Positions 1 to 3,868 of a stretch of 5,580 bases of DNA are shown here, piece after piece. Location: positions 1 through 5,580 of the forward strand of contig URUQ01000087.1 in assembly GCA_900551145.1 (NCBI GenBank), read 5' to 3'. Position numbers and translations under genes: made by a program. The number at the start of each line of letters is the position of its first letter. Position 1 is the first letter of the stretch. The notes beneath the pieces are model-generated. The model was not told the DNA's origin. It searched no databases and saw only the letters and a list, made by a program, of their open reading frames with translations. The DNA is from an uncultured Eubacteriales bacterium (GTDB taxonomy: Bacteria > Bacillota > Clostridia > Christensenellales > CAG-917).

Positions 1-1
1 A

Positions 2-45
2 AAAAACGCAAAATATCGTCCATTTTCAAAATGAATTTCGTTTTT
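2..45. other. Nested AT-rich inverted repeats at the left edge, possible weak terminator
   Basis: An outer pair AAAAACG (2-8) / CGTTTTT (39-45) encloses a perfect inner pair CATTTT (21-26) / AAAATG (28-33) around one base. On the minus strand the structure follows the methyltransferase gene and ends in a T-run at the window edge. It is the best terminator candidate for that gene but is weak, with few G-C pairs. Confidence 0.3.
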
Positions 46-61
46 ATTGATGTGGCATATT

Positions 62-77
62 ATTAATAATTATTAAT
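62..77. repeat. 16-bp perfect AT palindrome downstream of the methyltransferase
   Basis: ATTAATAATTATTAAT is its own reverse complement. It begins six bases after the methyltransferase stop codon. It has no G or C and no loop, so it is unlikely to terminate transcription by itself; chance in AT-rich DNA is possible. Confidence 0.4.
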
Positions 78-83
78 TTTTTC

Positions 84-1253
84 TCACATTACTTGCAATA
101 CGAAGAACTTCAGATATTGCGTTTCTTCGGCGCAGAGGAGCGAGGGGTGGTCGGGAGCTTGGGATTTGATTTCCATTGTGCGCACGATACGTCCGCTTTC
201 TTTTGCCGCCTCTACGAGCATTTTTTCAAAGAGAGGAAAGGTCATATAGTGCGAGCAAGACGACGATATGAGATATCCGCCTTTTTCCACGAGTTTTAGT
301 CCCAAAATATTGATGTCTTTGTATCCGCGCATTGCGTCTTTTACTTCGCTTGCGCTTTTGCAAAACGCGGGCGGGTCGAGTATGACGAGCCCGAATTTTC
401 TATTTTCCGTCTTGTATTTTCGCAGTGCCTCAAAGACGTCGTCGCACACGGTGTGCACGTTGGCAAAACCGTTGAGGGAAGCGTTTTCGTTTACGCTGTC
501 AAGCGCGCTTTGAGAGATATCCACGGCGGTGACTTCTTTTGCGACGGTTGCGCAATTGAGCGAAAATCCGCCGCTGTTGCAGAAGCAGTCGAGCACTGTT
601 TTGTCCTTTGCGTAGCGTCTTGCGGCGTAGCGATTTTCCTTTTGGTCGAGGAAGTAGCCCGTCTTTTGTCCGCATTTGACGTCAACTGCCATTTTTATGC
701 CGTTTTCGACGATAATAACTCTGTCGGGAACTTCGCCGTACAACACTCCCGTATGCTCTTCCAGCCCCTCTTTTTTGCGCACTGCGACGTCGCTACGCTC
801 GTATATTCCTCTCGGTGCAAAAAGCTCCACGAGGCACTCTACGATGAGGTCCTTGCGCATGTTTATGCCGAGAGAGAGGAACTGACACACCAAAATATCG
901 TCGTATTTGTCGACGACGAGGGCAGGGAGACCGTCCGCTTCGGCAAAAACCATACGATAGCAGTTGTCGTAGCCGAGATTTACGCGCATTTGATTGGCGT
1001 CTATTATACGATTGAGATAAAAGTCCTTATCGTCCGACTGATATTCGTCTCTTATGAAAATGCGCACGAGGATTTTGGAAAGGTGATTGATATATCCTTT
1101 GCCAATAAACTTGCCGTCATAGGAATAAACGCTTGCCAAAGAGCCGTTTTTGTCCTTACCTTCAATGCGTGCGACTTCGTTGGCATACACCCAACTGTGA
1201 CCTTGTTTGACGCGTTTTTCCTCGCCTTTTTTGAGATATACGCTGTATGGCAT
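84..1253 (-). CDS. Class I SAM-dependent rRNA methyltransferase, RlmI/COG1092 family (PUA + Rossmann)
   Basis: A 389-residue protein of the size usual for RlmI-like enzymes, which methylate a 23S rRNA base using S-adenosylmethionine. An N-terminal PUA RNA-binding domain spans about residues 4-73. The family hallmark EADGLPALVVDKY is at 105-117 and KTGYFLDQKENR at 197-208. SAM-binding motif I (VLDCFCNSGGFSL) is at 220-232, the acidic motif II (AVDIS) at 243-247, the catalytic DPPAF at 293-297, and SSCSHYM at 331-337, whose Cys333 fits a cysteine nucleophile of m5C enzymes. The start is the ATG at 1253, preceded by AGGCGGTG four bases upstream. E. coli RlmI makes m5C1962; I recall that some Bacillota relatives (YwbD/RlmQ) have been assigned a different, m7G, activity, so the exact target base is open and no symbol is given. 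The gene has its own near-consensus promoter and points away from the kinase gene. The family call is very secure; the substrate is inferred. Confidence 0.95.
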   Translation of the reverse strand: MPYSVYLKKGEEKRVKQGHSWVYANEVARIEGKDKNGSLASVYSYDGKFIGKGYINHLSKILVRIFIRDEYQSDDKDFYLNRIIDANQMRVNLGYDNCYRMVFAEADGLPALVVDKYDDILVCQFLSLGINMRKDLIVECLVELFAPRGIYERSDVAVRKKEGLEEHTGVLYGEVPDRVIIVENGIKMAVDVKCGQKTGYFLDQKENRYAARRYAKDKTVLDCFCNSGGFSLNCATVAKEVTAVDISQSALDSVNENASLNGFANVHTVCDDVFEALRKYKTENRKFGLVILDPPAFCKSASEVKDAMRGYKDINILGLKLVEKGGYLISSSCSHYMTFPLFEKMLVEAAKESGRIVRTMEIKSQAPDHPSLLCAEETQYLKFFVLQVM

Positions 1254-1257
1254 ATTT

Positions 1258-1265
1258 CACCGCCT
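1258..1265 (-). promoter_or_regulatory. Ribosome binding site of the rRNA methyltransferase
   Basis: Read on the minus strand this is AGGCGGTG, one mismatch from AGGAGGTG. It ends four bases before the ATG at 1253, which fixes that start. Confidence 0.75.
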
Positions 1266-1280
1266 AAATTTTATACTCAA

Positions 1281-1309
1281 ATTATAGATATAATTTGCCT
1301 AAAAGTCAA
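1281..1309 (-). promoter_or_regulatory. Sigma-A-type promoter of the rRNA methyltransferase
   Basis: On the minus strand, TTGACT (1309-1304) is followed after exactly 17 bases by a perfect TATAAT (1286-1281). Transcription would begin near 1274, giving a leader of about 20 bases that contains the ribosome binding site. This is one of the best promoter matches in the window. It is a sequence match only; no start site has been mapped. Confidence 0.72.
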
Positions 1310-1337
1310 TTGTTGTGCGTATCGCTAAAACGTTGAG

Positions 1338-1366
1338 AAAAACGGTTCGTTTTTGCTTCAAAAACG
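1338..1366. repeat. Overlapping inverted repeats built from AAAAACG / CGTTTTT
   Basis: AAAAACG (1338-1344) pairs perfectly with CGTTTTT (1348-1354) across a 3-base loop. The same right arm, extended to CGTTTTTG (1348-1355), pairs perfectly with CAAAAACG (1359-1366) across CTT. The two hairpins share an arm and exclude each other. A further AAAAACG follows at 1371-1377 and another at 1404-1410. The region lies between two divergent promoters, so a terminator role is unlikely. Confidence 0.6.
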
Positions 1367-1444
1367 TGCTAAAAACGACGCCACCTGCGATATCTAAGGC
1401 GATAAAAACGAGCAAAAAGACGGTGAATTGTCAAAAAGTCGGTC

Positions 1445-1473
1445 TTGACGAAAATAAAAAACGGACGGATAAT
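1445..1473 (+). promoter_or_regulatory. Probable promoter of the kinase-like gene
   Basis: TTGACG (1445-1450) and GATAAT (1468-1473) are separated by 17 bases, each one mismatch from the sigma-A consensus. A TATAAT overlaps at 1473-1478 but lies 22 bases from the -35 element, so it fits less well. The leader would be about 25 bases and includes the GGAGG at 1495-1499. Confidence 0.55.
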
Positions 1474-1504
1474 ATAATAAAGCAAAGGCTTTTTGGAGGT
1501 AAGT

Positions 1505-2125
1505 ATGAAAACGATCGTTACTATTTCGCGTCAATACGGCAGCGGTGGAAGATTTATCGGCAGATTGCTTGCCGACGAACTCGGTATACCTTTTTACGAT
1601 AAAGAGATAATTGCTCAAGCGTCCGAAAACTCGGGCTTTGCACAAGAGTTTATCAAGGAAAACGAGCAAAAAATGAGAGGAATTGCCGCATTTGCGTTTA
1701 CACCGCCGGTGTGGAACCCAAATCTAATAAACAACTTTGAAAATATCGAGTCCCGCATATATTCCAGCGAGGCAGACGCCATCGAGCAGTTTGCAAAACA
1801 AGGTGCTTGCGTCATCGTCGGAAGATGTGCCGATTACGTGCTTAAAGACAAGTATAAATGCCTTGACGTGTTTATCCACGCGGATATGAAAGACAGAGTG
1901 GAGAGGGTCATCAATGTCTATCGTCGCGCCGACGACCCCAAGAAAGCGGAAAGACTTATCAAGGAAAACGACCGTATGCGTGCAAGACATTACCGCTATT
2001 ATACGGACTCGGAGTGGGGTGAGAGCAACAACTATCACATCACACTCAACAGCACGGTTATAGGCGTTGAAAATTGTGCCAAGATTTTGAAAGAAGCGTA
2101 TTTGCAATACGATAAACAAGAATAA
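1505..2125 (+). CDS. Cytidylate kinase-like family protein (P-loop NTPase), substrate unknown
   Basis: A 206-residue soluble protein. The start MKTIVTISRQYGSGGRFIG carries the SRQYGSGG signature of the cytidylate_kin2 (PF13189) family: a glycine-rich loop with Arg16 where a Walker A lysine would be expected. Further family features are LADELGIPFYDKEII at 22-36, VIVGRCADYVL at 103-113, the basic stretch KENDRMRARHYRYYTDSEWG at 153-172 that resembles a lid/substrate region, and NYHITLNS at 176-183. The ATG at 1505 is preferred because GGAGG (1495-1499) lies five bases before it; an in-frame TTG at 1493 overlaps that ribosome binding site and is rejected. The family is annotated by similarity to CMP kinase, but canonical Cmk has a normal Walker A and about 220 residues, so true CMP kinase activity should not be assumed. 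The gene appears monocistronic, ending 133 bases before a terminator. Confidence 0.9.
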   Translation: MKTIVTISRQYGSGGRFIGRLLADELGIPFYDKEIIAQASENSGFAQEFIKENEQKMRGIAAFAFTPPVWNPNLINNFENIESRIYSSEADAIEQFAKQGACVIVGRCADYVLKDKYKCLDVFIHADMKDRVERVINVYRRADDPKKAERLIKENDRMRARHYRYYTDSEWGESNNYHITLNSTVIGVENCAKILKEAYLQYDKQE

Positions 2126-2133
2126 TCTGCAAA

Positions 2134-2157
2134 ATAGACGTTGCAAGCGCAATCTAT
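2134..2157 (+). other. Bulged hairpin just after the kinase-like gene
   Basis: ATAGA and TTGC on the left (2134-2138, 2141-2144; CG bulge between) pair with GCAA and TCTAT on the right (2149-2157) around an AAGC loop. No U-tract follows, so it is not a typical terminator. It might stabilise the 3' end of the mRNA or be chance. Confidence 0.3.
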
Positions 2158-2257
2158 CGTTTAATCGTATACGGATAAATTGAGAAGTAATCAATAATCG
2201 ATATAGAACGATATAAATAAGGTGATTTATCAAAACAATTGCAACACCTGTAAAAAT

Positions 2258-2288
2258 AAAAACAGTCCTCTAAAGGGGGACTGTTTTT
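2258..2288. terminator. Bidirectional intrinsic terminator between convergent genes
   Basis: AAAAACAGTCC (2258-2268) pairs perfectly with GGACTGTTTTT (2278-2288). Three further pairs, two of them G-U (2269-2271 with 2275-2277), leave a 3-base AAA loop. U-rich sequence follows the stem on both strands, so it can end the kinase-like transcript from the left and the DUF308 transcript from the right (stop at 2346). Confidence 0.9.
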
Positions 2289-2327
2289 AATCGTTTTTCG
2301 TTTGAAAACGATTGATTTTTGATTTTT
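2289..2327 (+). terminator. Second, adjoining hairpin with a T-rich tail
   Basis: AATCGTTTT (2289-2297) pairs perfectly with AAAACGATT (2305-2313) around a 7-base loop. It starts immediately after the first terminator's stem. The tail is a tandem repeat of GATTTTT (2314-2327), so on the plus strand this is a plausible back-up terminator, although the stem is AT-rich. An alternative register (TTTTC 2295-2299 with GAAAA 2304-2308) is also possible. Confidence 0.5.
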
Positions 2328-2345
2328 GTAATTTACGATTGTGTC

Positions 2346-2849
2346 TTATTTGGCCGTGTTCTTTTTGCCGAACGCTTTGATAAGAAGTACGATGCCTTCC
2401 AAAATCGCGATTACGCCGAGCACGATAAACACTGCGTCAACCATTTCCCATTTTGCAACGATGAGCAAGATGCCGATTATAAGCAAAACGACGGGGCTGA
2501 GGATAATCATTGCTTTGTCGTATTTGGATGCGGTTTTGAGCCTCGATGCGTTGCTTGCAAAAGCGTACACCGCGTATACGACGAGGACGATGCCGAGGAT
2601 GAGCAAAGTTATATCCACGATTGTCCATCCGCACGCTATGATGATAATGCCCACCGCAAGTTCGATTGCACCGACAACCCAATTTTTGGCAATAAGGTCA
2701 AGCACGCCGAGTATGATAAGCACTACGCCCACCACCGTCAAGAGCACGCTGACGAATTGCGCACGTAAAGCGCAGAAAAGCACGCCGATTACGATAAGCA
2801 GAATTGAGCTAATAAGTTGATTCGTTTTGATTTTTTCGGATAAATTCAT
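2346..2849 (-). CDS. DUF308 / HdeD-like six-helix membrane protein
   Basis: A 167-residue, strongly hydrophobic protein with six predicted membrane segments, at about residues 12-29, 33-54, 57-74, 77-97, 112-132 and 135-157. The pattern of paired glycine-containing helices (such as LLTVVGVVLIILGVLDLI and VDAVFIVLGVIAILEGIVLLIKAF) is that of the DUF308/HdeD family. The loop between helices 4 and 5 (98-111) and the C-terminal tail (GKKNTAK) are basic, which places them in the cytoplasm by the positive-inside rule. HdeD of E. coli is linked to acid resistance; no biochemical function is established for most members. The ATG at 2849 follows AGAGGTGC on the minus strand. The gene lies 66 bases downstream of the dCMP deaminase on the same strand. 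No convincing promoter is visible in that gap, so read-through expression is possible. The family call is good; the role is unknown. Confidence 0.88.
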   Translation of the reverse strand: MNLSEKIKTNQLISSILLIVIGVLFCALRAQFVSVLLTVVGVVLIILGVLDLIAKNWVVGAIELAVGIIIIACGWTIVDITLLILGIVLVVYAVYAFASNASRLKTASKYDKAMIILSPVVLLIIGILLIVAKWEMVDAVFIVLGVIAILEGIVLLIKAFGKKNTAK

Positions 2850-2874
2850 TTTGCACCTCTATGTTATAGTATTG

Positions 2875-2898
2875 AAAAAGCGCATAAATAAATGCACT
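2875..2898 (-). terminator. Weak intrinsic terminator candidate after the dCMP deaminase
   Basis: On the minus strand AGTGCAT (2898-2892) pairs with ATGCGCT (2885-2879), including one G-U pair, around a TTATTT loop. Four T residues follow (2878-2875). It lies 17 bases after the deaminase stop. The short stem suggests partial termination, leaving some read-through into the DUF308 gene. Confidence 0.4.
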
Positions 2899-2915
2899 AT
2901 TTCATTAAATTGCGT

Positions 2916-3365
2916 TTATTCCGTAAATTGTTCCACCAAAATACCGGCCTCGCCAAATAGTTCCATTGAAAACTCGTCGGGGTAGGGATGTTTGTACACG
3001 ACTCTTTTTATACCGCTGTTGATGATGAGCCTTGTGCAAATAGTGCAAGGTTGGTGTGTGCAGTAAAGCGTTGCGCCGTCAACGGATATGCCGAGTTTTG
3101 CCGCTTGCACGATTGCGTTTTGTTCTGCGTGGACTGCGTAACATTTTTCCGCGCAAGTACCGCTCTTTATGCCCAATTGATCACGCATACAATAGCCCTT
3201 ATCGCGACAGTTGAGTATGCCTGCGGGTGCGCCGTTGTAACCGGTGGTCAATATGCGTTTGTCTTTGACGATAATCGCGCCTATTGCACGTCCCGCTCTT
3301 GCGCAACTCGTCCACGTCGAAACGAGTTCCGCCATATCCATAAATCTTTTGTCCCAGTTGTTCAT
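2916..3365 (-). CDS. Deoxycytidylate (dCMP) deaminase, ComEB-like
   Basis: A 149-residue cytosolic zinc enzyme that deaminates dCMP to dUMP, feeding thymidylate synthesis. The zinc/catalytic signature is complete: HAEQNAI at 79-85, with His79 as ligand and Glu81 as proton shuttle, and CTHQPCTIC at 102-110, with Cys107 and Cys110 as ligands. The N-terminal part shows the dCMP deaminase pattern WDKRFMDMAELVSTWTSCARAGRAIGAIIV (4-33) and TGYNGAPAG (41-49), which separates it from tRNA adenosine deaminases. Additional cysteines (21, 53, 59, 71, 75) could hold a structural metal, as in some family members, but this is inferred. The length is normal. The ATG at 3365 follows GAGGAGC on the minus strand. 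In Bacillota this protein is often called ComEB, a name from its position in a competence locus; no comEA or comEC is seen here, so nothing ties it to DNA uptake. Confidence 0.95.
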   Translation of the reverse strand: MNNWDKRFMDMAELVSTWTSCARAGRAIGAIIVKDKRILTTGYNGAPAGILNCRDKGYCMRDQLGIKSGTCAEKCYAVHAEQNAIVQAAKLGISVDGATLYCTHQPCTICTRLIINSGIKRVVYKHPYPDEFSMELFGEAGILVEQFTE

Positions 3366-3401
3366 ATACGCTCCTCACGCGCTTATAATTATATATAAAC
3401 G

Positions 3402-3430
3402 AGTGTAGCACGAATTTGTACAATATGCAA
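3402..3430 (-). promoter_or_regulatory. Candidate promoter of the dCMP deaminase
   Basis: On the minus strand TTGCAT (3430-3425) and TACACT (3407-3402) are 17 bases apart. A TG one base upstream of the -10 hexamer makes an extended -10, which would compensate for the weak -35. Other AT-rich -10-like words lie downstream near 3383-3397, so the assignment is tentative. Confidence 0.38.
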
Positions 3431-3437
3431 CAAAGTC

Positions 3438-3466
3438 TTTTCAAATTATCCATAAAAATTTGAAAA
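3438..3466. repeat. Perfect 10-bp inverted repeat with 9-bp spacer
   Basis: TTTTCAAATT (3438-3447) is the exact reverse complement of AATTTGAAAA (3457-3466), with nine bases between. It sits between the divergent dCMP deaminase and groESL promoters, 16 bases before the groESL -35. The position and dyad geometry suit a protein operator, but I do not recognise the motif, and AT-rich DNA produces some such repeats by chance. Confidence 0.55.
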
Positions 3467-3482
3467 AATATTGCATAATATA

Positions 3483-3509
3483 TTGACATTTGGCAACCGG
3501 TGGTATAAA
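3483..3509 (+). promoter_or_regulatory. groESL promoter
   Basis: A perfect -35 TTGACA (3483-3488) is followed by TATAAA (3504-3509) with a 15-base spacer. TGG directly before the -10 makes an extended -10 element, which would tolerate the short spacer. A start near 3515-3517 would fall in the left arm of the CIRCE operator, the usual arrangement for HrcA repression. Confidence 0.7.
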
Positions 3510-3512
3510 CTG

Positions 3513-3539
3513 TTAGCAATCAAGCACGAAGAGTGCTAA
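3513..3539. promoter_or_regulatory. CIRCE operator (HrcA binding site)
   Basis: TTAGCAATC (3513-3521), nine spacer bases, then GAGTGCTAA (3531-3539). The consensus is TTAGCACTC-N9-GAGTGCTAA. The right arm is perfect and the left arm has one change (C to A at 3519), so one pair of the dyad is broken. CIRCE is the binding site of the HrcA repressor, which is released on heat shock. It lies just downstream of the -10 and 33 bases before the groES start. No hrcA gene is in the window. Confidence 0.93.
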
Positions 3540-3572
3540 ATAGATTATCAAACTTAAAAACGGAGGCGTTAT

Positions 3573-3857
3573 ATGACAATCAAACCATTGTTTGACAAAG
3601 TTGTCATCAAGGCAATCGAAACAGATGAAAAAACCGCAAGCGGTATCGTGCTACCGGGCGCGGCAAAGGAAAAACCGCAACTTGCAAAAGTTTTGGCAGT
3701 AGGCCCCGGCGGTATGATAGACGGAGTCGACGTGACTATGCAAGTCAAGGTTGGCGATACGGTTCTTTATAGCAAATATGCAGGAAGCGAGTTCAAGGTG
3801 GACGGAGAAGAAGTGATTATAGTCCGTCAAGCAGATATTCTCGCAATCGTTGAGTAA
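3573..3857 (+). CDS. groES: Co-chaperonin GroES (Hsp10)
   Basis: A 94-residue protein of standard length that forms the heptameric lid of the GroEL folding chamber in the cytoplasm. The N-terminus IKPLFDKVVIKAIE (3-16) is typical. The mobile loop is at about 16-36, with the GroEL-binding hydrophobic tripeptide Ile-Val-Leu at 25-27 in KTASGIVLPGAAKEKPQ. AKVLAVGPGG (38-47) and VKVGDTVLYSKYAGSEFKVDGEEVIIVRQADILAIVE (58-94) complete the beta-barrel. The ATG follows GGAGG (3562-3566) with six bases between. It is the first gene of the groES-groEL operon, 11 bases before groEL, under the extended -10 promoter and CIRCE operator. Confidence 0.98.
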   Translation: MTIKPLFDKVVIKAIETDEKTASGIVLPGAAKEKPQLAKVLAVGPGGMIDGVDVTMQVKVGDTVLYSKYAGSEFKVDGEEVIIVRQADILAIVE

Positions 3858-3862
3858 GGAGG
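3856..3862 (+). promoter_or_regulatory. Perfect Shine-Dalgarno of groEL overlapping the groES stop
   Basis: AAGGAGG begins within the TAA stop codon of groES (3855-3857) and lies six bases before the groEL ATG. This is consistent with coupled, high-level translation of the two subunits. Confidence 0.85.
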
Positions 3863-3868
3863 CTGTTT

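Noticed and set aside
453..1328. A 291-codon open frame on the plus strand, antisense to the methyltransferase
   Set aside because: It lies almost wholly opposite a gene with complete family motifs, has no ribosome binding site at its start, and its translation shows no recognisable domain. It is a mirror of the codon usage on the other strand.
1493..1504. TTG start four codons upstream of the kinase-like ATG
   Set aside because: The TTG overlaps the GGAGG that serves the ATG at 1505, and family members begin directly with the short beta-strand before SRQYGSGG.
1315..1602. A 95-codon plus-strand frame spanning the A-tract region and entering the kinase-like gene in another frame
   Set aside because: Its Lys-rich translation comes from the A-runs, there is no ribosome binding site, and it overlaps a well-supported gene.
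2319..2820. Two overlapping plus-strand frames opposite the DUF308 gene
   Set aside because: The minus-strand frame has a ribosome binding site and a clean six-helix membrane pattern. The plus-strand frames give charged or Ser/Thr/Ile-rich sequence with no family resemblance.
3366..3572. Riboswitch or T-box leader in the divergent intergenic region
   Set aside because: The predicted groESL leader is only about 55 bases and mostly CIRCE. No T-box sequence, specifier stem or known aptamer core is visible.
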